From Nomia melanderi (lineage: Eukaryota > Arthropoda > Insecta > Hymenoptera > Halictidae): a stretch of DNA of 64,000 nt. Location of the stretch: the NCBI RefSeq assembly GCF_051020985.1, contig NW_027475134.1, positions 806,001 to 870,000 of the forward strand, written 5' to 3'. Below are positions 38,001-50,576 of the stretch, piece after piece (position 1 is the stretch's first letter; each line of letters starts with the position of its first letter). The position numbers were made by a program, and so were the translations under genes. The notes below the pieces were generated by a model. It had not been told where the DNA came from. It worked only from the letters and a program-made list of their open reading frames with translations, and did not search any database.

Positions 38001-39814
38001 GGGGCCGAGAAAACCACCGACACATGGGGCCGGACACTCAGGGTCAGGAGAAAATCCAATATATATCTGGTGATATCTCGGGTGCTATTAGAGATAGCGC
38101 AATAAACCAAAGTGAATTATCTGCAGCAGGCCCTGGCGCATGAATCTGTGCAGCGGGAACGACCTCGGACAACCAGGGGCCGAGAAAACTACCGTCTCAT
38201 GGGGCCGGACACTCAGGGTCAGTGAAAAATCCAATATATATCTGGTGATATCTCGGCTCCTATTACCGATAGCGCAATATATCAAAGTGCATTGTCTGTA
38301 GGAGGCCCTGTCGCATGAATCTGGGAAGCGGGAGCGACCTCGGATCACCAGGGGCCGAGAAAACCACCGTCTCATGGGGCCGGACACTCAGGGTCATGGA
38401 AAAATCCAATATATATCTGGTGATATCTCGGGTGCTATTACAGATAGCGCAATAAATCAAAGTGCATTGTCTGCAGGAGGCCCTGGCCCATGAATCTGTG
38501 CAGCGGGAACGACCGCGGACCACCAGGGGCCGAGAAAACCACAGTCTCATGGGGCCGGACACTCAGGGTCAGGGGAAAATCCAATATATATCTGGTGATA
38601 TCTCGGGTGCTATTAGAGATAGCGCAATAAACCAAAGTGAATTATCTGCAGGAGGCCCTGGCGCATGAATCTGTGCAGCGGGAACGACCTCGGACCACCA
38701 GGGGCCGAGAAAACTACCGTCTCATGGGGCCGGTCACACAGGGTCAGTGAAAAATCCAATATATATCTGCTGATATCTCGGGTGCTATTAGAGATAGCGC
38801 CATAAACCAAAGTGAATTATCTGCAGGAGGCCCTGGCGCATGAATCTGTGCAGCGGGAACGACCTCGGACCACCAGGGGCCGAGAAAACGACCGTCTCAT
38901 GGGGCCGGACACTCAGGGTCAGTGAAAAATTTAATATATATCTGCTGATATCTCGGGTGCTATTACCGATAGCGCAATAAATCAAAGTGCATTGTCTGTA
39001 GGAGGCCCTGGCGCATGAATCTGTGCAGCGGGAACGACCTCGGACCAACAGGGGCCGAAAAAACCACAGTCTCATGGGGCCGGACACTCAGGGTCAGGGT
39101 AAAATCCAATATATATCTGTTGATATCTCGGGTGCTATTACAGATAGCGCAATAAATCAAAGTGCATTGTCTGTAGGAGACCCTGGCGCATGAATCTCTG
39201 CAGCGGAAACGTCCTCGGACCTCCAGGGGCCGAGACAACGACCGTCTCATGGGGCCGGACACTCAGGGTCAGGGTAAAATCCAATATATATCTGGTGATA
39301 TCTCGGGTGCTATTACAGATAGCGCAATAAATCAAAGTGCATTGTCTGCAGGAGGCCCTGTCGCATGAATCTGGCAAGCGGGAACGACCTCGGACGACCA
39401 GGGGCCGAGAAAACCACAGTCTCATGGGGCCGGACACTCAGGGTCATGGGAAAATCCAATATAGATCTGGTGATATCTCGGGTGCTATTACAGATAGCGC
39501 AATAAATCAATGTGCATTGTCTGCAGGAGGCCCTGGCGCATGAACCTGTGCAGCGGGAACGACCTCGGACCACCAGGGGCTGAGAAAACCACAGAGTCAT
39601 GGGGCCGGACACTCAGGGTCAGGGGAAAATCCAATATATATCTGGTGATATCTCGGTTGCTATTAGAGATAGCGCAATAAACCAAAGTGCATTGTCTGCA
39701 GGAGGCCCTGGCGCATAAATCTGTGCCGCGGGATCGACGACGGACCACCAGGGGCCGAGAAAACCACCGACACATGGGGCCGGACACTCAGGGTCAGGAG
39801 AAAATCCAATATAT
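35090..39814. repeat. 27-mer HOR, copy 1 (4725 bp)
   Basis: Twenty-seven monomers (27 x 175), made of a short F1 lead, F2 monomers f-g-c-X-a-V-d-e-f-g-c-X-a-g-c, then F1 monomers (CAGCAGGCC, GACAACCAGG, CTGGGAAGCGG, CACACAGGG) and a return to c. The next 4725 bp repeat it. Small differences from copy 2 are visible, for example ATTACCGATAG near 38966 and CACAGAGTCAT near 39594. Confidence 0.92.
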
Positions 39815-42800
39815 ATCTGGTGATATCTCGGGTGCTATTACAGATAGCGCAATAAATCAAAGTGCATTGTCTGTAGGAGGCCCTGGCGCATGAATCTGTG
39901 CAGCGGGAACGACATCGGACCACCAGGGGCCGAAAAAACCACAGTCTCATGGGGCCGGTCACTCAGGGTCAGGGGAAAATCCAATATATATCTGGTGATA
40001 TCTCGGGTGCTATTACAGATAGCGCAATAAATCAAAGTGCATTGTCTGTAGGAGGCCCTGGCGCATGAATCTGTGCAACGGGAACGACCTCGGACCACCA
40101 GGGGCCGAGAAAACCACAGTCTCATGGGGCCGGACACTCAGGGTCAGGGAAAAATCCAATATATATCTGGTGATATCTCGGGTGCTATTACAGATAGCGC
40201 AATAAATCAAAGTGCACTGTCTGTAGGAGGCCCTGGCGCATGAATCTGGGCTGCGGGAACGACCTCGGTCCACCAGGGGCCGAGAAAACCACCGTCTCAT
40301 GGAGCCGGACCCTCAGGGTCAGGGAAAAATCCAATATATATCTGGTGATATCTCGGGTGATATTACAGATAGCCCAATAAATCAAAGTGCATTGTCTGTA
40401 GGAGGCCCTGGCGCATGAATCTGTGCAGCGGGAACGACCTCGGACCACCAGGGGCCGAGAAAATCACCGTCTCATGGGGCCAGATTGTCAGGGTCAGGGA
40501 AAAATCTAATATATATCTGGTTACATCTCGGGTGCTATTAGAGATAGCGCAATAAACCAAAGTGCATTGTCTGCAGGAGGCCCTGGCGCATAAATCTGTG
40601 CCGCGGGATCGACGACGGACCACCAGGGGCCGAGAAAACCACCGACACATGGGGCCGGACACTCAGGGTCAGGAGAAAATCCAATATATATCTGGTGATA
40701 TCTCGAGTGCTATTAGAGATAGCGCAATAAACCAAAGTGAATTATCTATAGGATGCACTGGCGCATGGATCTGTGCAGCGGGATCGACCTCGGACCACCA
40801 GGGACCGAGAAAAACATCGACACATGGGGCCGGACTGTCAGGGTCAAGGAAAAATCCAATATATATCTTTTGATATCACGGGTGCTATTAGAGATAGCGC
40901 AATATACCAAAGTGAATTATCTGCAGGAGGGCCTAGCGTATTAATCTGAGCAGCGGGGACGACCTCGGACCACCAGGGGCCGAGAAAACCACCAACACAT
41001 GGGGCCGGACTGTCAGGGTCTGGGAAAAATCCAATATATATCTGGTGATATCTCGAGTGCTATTAGAGATAGCGCAATAAACCAAAGTGAATTATCTGCA
41101 GGAGGGCCTAGCGTATTAATCTGAGCAGCAGGAACGACCTCGGACCACCAGGCGCCGAGAAAATTACAGATATTCGGAATCCGTCACCTAATGTCATGTA
41201 AAAATCCAGCATATATCTGGTGACATCTCGGGTGCTCTTACAGATAGCGCACTAAACCTAAGTGAATTATCTGCAGGGGGCCCTGGCGCATGAATATGTG
41301 CAGCGGGAACGACCTCGGACCACCAGAGGCCGTGAAAACCAGCGTCTCATGGGGCCGGACACTCAGGGTCAGGGAAAAATCCAATATATATCTGGTGATA
41401 TCTCGGGTGCTATTACAGATAGCGCAATAAATCAAAGTGCACTGTCTGTAGGAGGCCCTGGCGCATGAATCTGGGCTGCGGGAACGACCTCGGACCACCA
41501 GGGGCCGAGAAAACCACCGTCTCATGGGGCCGGACACTCAGGGTCAGGGAAAAATCCAATATATATCTGGTGATATCTCGGTTGCTATTAGAGGTAGCGC
41601 AATAAACCAAAGTCAATTATCTGCAGGAGGCCCTGGCGCATGAATCTGTGCAGCGGGAACGACTTCGGTCCACCAGGGGCCGAGAAAACCACCGTCTCAT
41701 GGAACCGGACCCTCAGGGTCAGGGAAAAATCCAATATATATCTGGTGATATCTCGGGTGATATTACAGATAGCCCAATAAATCAAAGTGCATTGTCTGTA
41801 GGAGGCCCTGGCGCATGAATCTGTGCAGCGGGAACGACCTCGGACCACCAGGGGCCGAGAAAATCACCGTCTCATGGGGCCAGATTGTCAGGGTCAGGGA
41901 AAAATCCAATATATATCTGGTGACATCTCGGGTGCTATTAGAGATAGCGCAATAAACCAAAGTGCATTGTCTGCAGGAGGCCCTGGCGCATAAATCTGTG
42001 CCGCGGGATCGACGACGGACCACCAGGGGCCGAGAAAACCACCGACACATGGGGCCGGACACTCAGGGTCAGGAGAAAATCTAATATATATCTGGTGATA
42101 TCTCGAGTGCTATTAGAGATAGCGCAATAAACCAAAGTGAATTATCTATAGGATGAACTGGCGCATGGATCTGTGCAGCGGGATCGACCTCGGACCACCA
42201 GGGACCGAGAAAAACATCGACACATGGGGCCGGACTGTCAGGGTCAAGGAAAAATCCAATATATATCTTTTGATATCACGGGTGCTATTAGAGATAGCGC
42301 AATATACCAAAGTGAATTATCTGCAGGAGGGCCTAGCGTATTAATCTGAGCAGCGGGAACGACCTCGGACCACCAGGGGCCGAGAAAACCACCGACACAT
42401 GGGGCCGGACTGTCAGGGTCTGGGAAAAATCCAATATATATCTGGTGATATCTCGAGTGATATTACAGATAGCCCAATAAATCAAAGTGCATTGTCTGTA
42501 GGAGGCCCTGGCGCATGAATCTGTGCAGCGGGAACGACCTCGGACCACCAGGGGCCGAGAAAATCACCGTCTCATGGGGCCAGATTGTCAGGGTCAGGGA
42601 AAAATCCAATATATATCTGGTGACATCTCGGGTGCTATTAGAGATAGCGCAATAAACCAAAGTGCATTGTCTGCAGGAGGCCCTGGCGCATAAATCTGTG
42701 CCGCGGGATCGACGACGGACCACCAGGGGCCGAGAAAACCACCGACACATGGGGCCGGACACTCAGGGTCAGGAGAAAATCCAATATATATCTGGTGATA

Positions 42801-44539
42801 TCTCGGGTGCTATTAGAGATAGCGCAATAAACCAAAGTGAATTATCTGCAGCAGGCCCTGGCGCATGAATCTGTGCAGCGGGAACGACCTCGGACAACCA
42901 GGGGCCGAGAAAACTACCGTCTCATGGGGCCGGACACTCAGGGTCAGTGAAAAATCCAATATATATCTGGTGATATCTCGGCTCCTATTACCGATAGCGC
43001 AATATATCAAAGTGCATTGTCTGTAGGAGGCCCTGTCGCATGAATCTGGGAAGCGGGAGCGACCTCGGATCACCAGGGGCCGAGAAAACCACCGTCTCAT
43101 GGGGCCGGACACTCAGGGTCATGGAAAAATCCAATATATATCTGGTGATATCTCGGGTGCTATTACAGATAGCGCAATAAATCAAAGTGCATTGTCTGCA
43201 GGAGGCCCTGGCCCATGAATCTGTGCAGCGGGAACGACCGCGGACCACCAGGGGCCGAGAAAACCACAGTCTCATGGGGCCGGACACTCAGGGTCAGGGG
43301 AAAATCCAATATATATCTGGTGATATCTCGGGTGCTATTAGAGATAGCGCAATAAACCAAAGTGAATTATCTGCAGGAGGCCCTGGCGCATGAATCTGTG
43401 CAGCGGGAACGACCTCGGACCACCAGGGGCCGAGAAAACTACCGTCTCATGGGGCCGGTCACACAGGGTCAGTGAAAAATCCAATATATATCTGCTGATA
43501 TCTCGGGTGCTATTAGAGATAGCGCCATAAACCAAAGTGAATTATCTGCAGGAGGCCCTGGCGCATGAATCTGTGCAGCGGGAACGACCTCGGACCACCA
43601 GGGGCCGAGAAAACGACCGTCTCATGGGGCCGGACACTCAGGGTCAGTGAAAAATTTAATATATATCTGCTGATATCTCGGGTGCTATTACAGATAGCGC
43701 AATAAATCAAAGTGCATTGTCTGTAGGAGGCCCTGGCGCATGAATCTGTGCAGCGGGAACGACCTCGGACCAACAGGGGCCGAAAAAACCACAGTCTCAT
43801 GGGGCCGGACACTCAGGGTCAGGGTAAAATCCAATATATATCTGTTGATATCTCGGGTGCTATTACAGATAGCGCAATAAATCAAAGTGCATTGTCTGTA
43901 GGAGACCCTGGCGCATGAATCTCTGCAGCGGAAACGTCCTCGGACCTCCAGGGGCCGAGACAACGACCGTCTCATGGGGCCGGACACTCAGGGTCAGGGT
44001 AAAATCCAATATATATCTGGTGATATCTCGGGTGCTATTACAGATAGCGCAATAAATCAAAGTGCATTGTCTGCAGGAGGCCCTGTCGCATGAATCTGGC
44101 AAGCGGGAACGACCTCGGACGACCAGGGGCCGAGAAAACCACAGTCTCATGGGGCCGGACACTCAGGGTCATGGGAAAATCCAATATAGATCTGGTGATA
44201 TCTCGGGTGCTATTACAGATAGCGCAATAAATCAATGTGCATTGTCTGCAGGAGGCCCTGGCGCATGAACCTGTGCAGCGGGAACGACCTCGGACCACCA
44301 GGGGCTGAGAAAACCACAGTCTCATGGGGCCGGACACTCAGGGTCAGGGGAAAATCCAATATATATCTGGTGATATCTCGGTTGCTATTAGAGATAGCGC
44401 AATAAACCAAAGTGCATTGTCTGCAGGAGGCCCTGGCGCATAAATCTGTGCCGCGGGATCGACGACGGACCACCAGGGGCCGAGAAAACCACCGACACAT
44501 GGGGCCGGACACTCAGGGTCAGGAGAAAATCCAATATAT
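39815..44539. repeat. 27-mer HOR, copy 2 (4725 bp)
   Basis: Direct tandem copy of 35090-39814. Private substitutions include AACCTAAGTG near 41257 and AAAATCTAAT near 40505. The copy ends where the next unit switches from CTCGGG to CTCGAG in the monomer near 44555. Confidence 0.92.
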
Positions 44540-47500
44540 ATCTGGTGATATCTCGAGTGCTATTAGAGATAGCGCAATAAACCAAAGTGAATTATCTATA
44601 GGATGCACTGGCGCATGGATCTGTGCAGCGGGATCGACCTCGGACCACCAGGGACCGAGAAAAACATCGACACATGGGGCCGGACTGTCAGGGTCAAGGA
44701 AAAATCCAATATATATCTTTTGATATCACGGGTGCTATTAGAGATAGCGCAATATACCAAAGTGAATTATCTGCAGGAGGGCCTAGCGTATTAATCTGAG
44801 CAGCGGGGACGACCTCGGACCACCAGGGGCCGAGAAAACCACCAACACATGGGGCCGGACTGTCAGGGTCTGGGAAAAATCCAATATATATCTGGTGATA
44901 TCTCGAGTGCTATTAGAGATAGCGCAATAAACCAAAGTGAATTATCTGCAGGAGGGCCTAGCGTATTAATCTGAGCAGCAGGAACGACCTCGGACCACCA
45001 GGCGCCGAGAAAATTACAGATATTCGGAATCCGTCACCTAATGTCATGTAAAAATCCAGCATATATCTGGTGACATCTCGGGTGCTCTTACAGATAGCGC
45101 ACTAAACCAAAGTGAATTATCTGCAGGGGGCCCTGGCGCATGAATATGTGCAGCGGGAACGACCTCGGACCACCAGAGGCCGTGAAAACCAGCGTCTCAT
45201 GGGGCCGGACACTCAGGGTCAGGGAAAAATCCAATATATATCTGGTGATATCTCGGGTGCTATTACAGATAGCGCAATAAATCAAAGTGCACTGTCTGTA
45301 GGAGGCCCTGGCGCATGAATCTGGGCTGCGGGAACGACCTCGGACCACCAGGGGCCGAGAAAACCACCGTCTCATGGGGCCGGACACTCAGGGTCAGGGA
45401 AAAATCCAATATATATCTGGTGATATCTCGGTTGCTATTAGAGGTAGCGCAATAAACCAAAGTCAATTATCTGCAGGAGGCCCTGGCGCATGAATCTGTG
45501 CAGCGGGAACGACTTCGGTCCACCAGGGGCCGAGAAAACCACCGTCTCATGGAACCGGACCCTCAGGGTCAGGGAAAAATCCAATATATATCTGGTGATA
45601 TCTCGGGTGATATTACAGATAGCCCAATAAATCAAAGTGCATTGTCTGTAGGAGGCCCTGGCGCATGAATCTGTGCAGCGGGAACGACCTCGGACCACCA
45701 GGGGCCGAGAAAATCACCGTCTCATGGGGCCAGATTGTCAGGGTCAGGGAAAAATCCAATATATATCTGGTGACATCTCGGGTGCTATTAGAGATAGCGC
45801 AATAAACCAAAGTGCATTGTCTGCAGGAGGCCCTGGCGCATAAATCTGTGCCGCGGGATCGACGACGGACCACCAGGGGCCGAGAAAACCACCGACACAT
45901 GGGGCCGGACACTCAGGGTCAGGAGAAAATCTAATATATATCTGGTGATATCTCGAGTGCTATTAGAGATAGCGCAATAAAACAAAGTGAATTATCTATA
46001 GGATGAACTGGCGCATGGATCTGTGCAGCGGGATCGACCTCGGACCACCAGGGACCGAGAAAAACATCGACACATGGGGCCGGACTGTCAGGGTCAAGGA
46101 AAAATCCAATATATATCTTTTGATATCACGGGTGCTATTAGAGATAGCGCAATATACCAAAGTGAATTATCTGCAGGAGGGCCTAGCGTATTAATCTGAG
46201 CAGCGGGAACGACCTCGGACCACCAGGGGCCGAGAAAACCACCGACACATGGGGCCGGACTGTCAGGGTCTGGGAAAAATCCAATATATATCTGGTGATA
46301 TCTCGAGTGATATTACAGATAGCCCAATAAATCAAAGTGCATTGTCTGTAGGAGGCCCTGGCGCATGAATCTGTGCAGCGGGAACGACCTCGGACCACCA
46401 GGGGCCGAGAAAATCACCGTCTCATGGGGCCAGATTGTCAGGGTCAGGGAAAAATCCAATATATATCTGGTGACATCTCGGGTGCTATTAGAGATAGCGC
46501 AATAAACCAAAGTGCATTGTCTGCAGGAGGCCCTGGCGCATAAATCTGTGCCGCGGGATCGACGACGGACCACCAGGGGCCGAGAAAACCACCGACACAT
46601 GGGGCCGGACACTCAGGGTCAGGAGAAAATCCAATATATATCTGGTGATATCTCGGGTGCTATTAGAGATAGCGCAATAAACCAAAGTGAATTATCTGCA
46701 GCAGGCCCTGGCGCATGAATCTGTGCAGCGGGAACGACCTCGGACAACCAGGGGCCGAGAAAACTACCGTCTCATGGGGCCGGTCACACAGGGTCAGTGA
46801 AAAATCCAATATATATCTGCTGATATCTCGGGTGCTATTAGAGATAGCGCCATAAACCAAAGTGAATTATCTGCAGGAGGCCCTGGCGCATGAATCTGTG
46901 CAGCGGGAACGACCTCGGACCACCAGGGGCCGAGAAAACGACCGTCTCATGGGGCCGGACACTCAGGGTCAGTGAAAAATTTAATATATATCTGCTGATA
47001 TCTCGGGTGCTATTACAGATAGCGCAATAAATCAAAGTGCATTGTCTGTAGGAGGCCCTGGCGCATGAATCTGTGCAGCGGGAACGACCTCGGACCACCA
47101 GGGGCCGAAAAAACCACAGTCTCATGGGGCCGGACACTCAGGGTCAGGGTAAAATCCAATATATATCTGTTGATATCTCGGGTGCTATTACAGATAGCGC
47201 AATAAATCAAAGTGCATTGTCTGTAGGAGACCCTGGCGCATGAATCTCTGCAGCGGAAACGTCCTCGGACCTCCAGGGGCCGAGACAACGACCGTCTCAT
47301 GGGGCCGGACACTCAGGGTCAGGGTAAAATCCAATATATATCTGGTGATATCTCGGGTGCTATTACAGATAGCGCAATAAATCAAAGTGCATTGTCTGCA
47401 GGAGGCCCTGTCGCATGAATCTGGCAAGCGGGAACGACCTCGGACGACCAGGGGCCGAGAAAACCACAGTCTCATGGGGCCGGACACTCAGGGTCATGGG

Positions 47501-47715
47501 AAAATCCAATATAGATCTGGTGATATCTCGGGTGCTATTACAGATAGCGCAATAAATCAATGTGCATTGTCTGCAGGAGGCCCTGGCGCATGAACCTGTG
47601 CAGCGGGAACGACCTCGGACCACCAGGGGCTGAGAAAACCACAGTCTCATGGGGCCGGACACTCAGGGTCAGGGGAAAATCCAATATATATCTGGTGATA
47701 TCTCGGTTGCTATTA
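44540..47715. repeat. Shortened third unit of the 27-mer (19 periods)
   Basis: Collinear with copy 2 at an offset of 3850 bp up to about 46790, then at 3325 bp. Relative to the 27-mer it lacks five monomers (875 bp) at its start and three (525 bp) near 46790, where the copy passes from GGCCGAGAAAACTACC straight to the CACACAGGG monomer. Both deletions are whole numbers of monomers. Confidence 0.87.
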
Positions 47716-50576
47716 GAGATAGCGCAATAAACGAAAGTGAATTATCTGCAGGAGGCCCTGGCGCATGAATCTGTGCAGCGGGAACGACCTCGGACCACCA
47801 GGGGCCGAGAAAACGACCGTCTCATGGGGCCGGACACTCAGGGTCAGTGAAAAATCCAATATATATCTGCTGATATCTCGGGTGCTATTACAGATAGCGC
47901 AATAAATCAAAGTGCATTGTCTGTAGGAGGCCCTGGCGCATGAATCTGTGCAGCGGGAACGACCTCGGACCACCAGGGGCCGAGAAAACGACCGTCTCAT
48001 GGGGCCGGACACTCAGGGTCAGTGAAAAATCCAATATATATATCTGGTGATATCTCGGCTGCTATTAAAGATAGCGCAATAAATCAAAGTGCATTGTCTG
48101 TAGGAGGCCCTGGCGCATGAATCTGTGCAGCGGGAACGACCTCGGAACACCAGGGACCGAGAAAACCACCGTCTCATGGGGCCGGACACTCAGGGTCAGT
48201 GAAAAATCCAATATATATGTGGTGATATCTCGGGTGCTATTACAGATAGCGCAATAAATCAAAGTGCATTGTCTGTAGGAGGCCCTGGCGCATGAATCTG
48301 TGCAGCGGGAACGTCCTCGGACCTCCAGGGGCCGAGAAAACCACAGTCTCATGGGGCCGGACACTCAGGGTCAGTGGAAAATCCAATATAGATCTGGTGA
48401 TATCTCGGGTGCTATTACAGATAGCGCAATAAATCAAAGTGCATTACCTGTAGGAGGACCTGGCGCATGAATCTGTGCAGCGGGAACGTCCTCGGACATC
48501 CAGGGGCCGAGACAACGACCGTCTCATGGGGCCGGACACTCAGGGTCAGGGTAAAATCCAATATATATCTGGTGATATCTCGGGTGCTATTACAGATAGC
48601 GCAATAAATCAATGTGCATTGTCGGTAGGAGGCCCTGGCTCATGAATCTGTTCAGCGGGAACGACATCGGACGACCAGGGGCCGAGAAAACCACAGTCTC
48701 ATGGGGCCGGACACTCAGGGTCAGGGGAAAATCCAATATATATCTGGTGATATCTCGGGTGCTATTAGAGATAGCGCAATAAACCAAAGTGAATTATCTG
48801 CAGGAGGCACTGGCGCATGAATCTGTGCAACGGGAACGACCTCGGACCACCAGGGGCCGTGAAAACCACAGTCTCATGGGGCCGGACACTCAGGATCAGG
48901 GGAAAATCCAATATATATCTGGTGATATCTCGGGTGCTATTATAGATAGCGCAATAAATCAAAGTGCATTGTCTGTAGGAGGCCCTGGCGCATGAATCTG
49001 TGCAGCGGGAAGGACCTCGGAACACCAGGGGCCGAGAAAACCACCGTCACATGGGGCAGGACACTCAGGGTCAGTGAAAAATCCAATATATATATGGTGA
49101 TATCTCGGGTGCTATTACAGATACCGCAATAAATCAAAGTGCATTGTCTGTAGGAGACCCTGGCGCATGAATCTCTGCAGCGGAAACGTCCTCGGACCTC
49201 CAGGGGCCGAGACAACGACCGTCTCATGGGGCCGGACACTCAGGGTCAGGGTAAAATCCAATATATATCTGGTGATATCTCGGGTGCTATTACAGATAGC
49301 GCAATAATTCAAAGTGCATTGTCTGCAGGAGGCCCTGTCGCATGAATCTGTGCAGCGGGAACGACCTCGGACGACCAGGGGCCGAGAAAACCACAGTCTC
49401 ATGGGGCCGGACACTCAGGGTCAGGGTAAAATGCAATATATATCTGGTGATATCTCGGGTGCTATTACAGATAGCGCAATAAATCAAAGTGCATTGTCGG
49501 TAGGAGGCCCTGGCGCATGAATCTGTGCAGCGGGAACGACCTCGGACCACCAGGGGCTGAAAAAACCACAGTCTCATGGGGCCGGTCGCTCAGGGTCAGG
49601 GGAAAATCCAATATATATCTGGTGATATCTCGGGTGCTATTACAGATAGCGCAATAAATCAAAGTGCATTGTCTGTAGGAGGCCCTGGCGCATGAATCTG
49701 TGCAACGGGAACGACCTCGGACCACCAGGGGCCGAGAAAACCACAGTCTCATGGGGCCGGACACTCAGGGTCAGGGAAAAATCCAATATATATCTGGTGA
49801 TATCTCGGGTGCTATTACAGATAGCGCAATAAATCAAAGTGCACTGTCTGTAGGAGGCCCTGGCGCATGAATCTGGGCTGCGGTAACGACCTCGGTCCAC
49901 CAGGGGCCGAGAAAACCACCGTCTCATGGAGCCGGACACTCAGGGTCAGGGAAAAATCCAATATATATCTGGTGATATCTCGGGTGATATTACAGATAGC
50001 CCAATAAATCAAAGTGCATTGTCTGTAGGAGGCCCTGGCGCATGAATCTGTGCAGCGGGAACGACCTCGGACCACCAGAGGCCGAGAAAACCACAGTCTC
50101 ATGGGGCCGGACACTCACGGTCAGGGGAAAATCCAATATATATCTGGTGATATCTCGGGTCCTATTAGAGATAGCGCAATAAACCAAAGTGATTTATCTG
50201 CAGGAGGCCCTGGCGCATGAATCTGGGCAGCGGGAACGACCTCGGACCACCAGGGGCCGAGAAAACCACCGTCTCATGGGGCCGGACACTCAGGGTCAGG
50301 GAAAAATCCAATATATATCTGGTGATATCTCGGTTGCTATTAGAGGTAGCGCAATAAACCAAAGTCAATTATCTGCAGGAGGCCCTGGCGCATGAATCTG
50401 TGCAGCGGGAACGACTTCGGTCCACCAGGGGCCGAGAAAACCACCGTCTCATGGAGCCGGACCCTCAGGGTCAGGGAAAAATCCAATATATATCTGGTGA
50501 TATCTCGGGTGATATTACAGATAGCCCAATAAATCAAAGTGCATTGTCTGTAGGAGGCCCTGGCGCATGAATCTGA
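47716..50576. repeat. F1 block then e/f monomers
   Basis: The left part (to about 49640) copies 33371-35290. The right part copies 27236 onward at an offset of 22404 bp, with CCAGAGGCCGAG, CACTCACGG and TGATTTATCTGC. The composite joins two segments that lie about 6 kb apart elsewhere, which shows shuffling of blocks. It includes the 177-bp monomer with extra TA (48031-48045). Confidence 0.83.
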
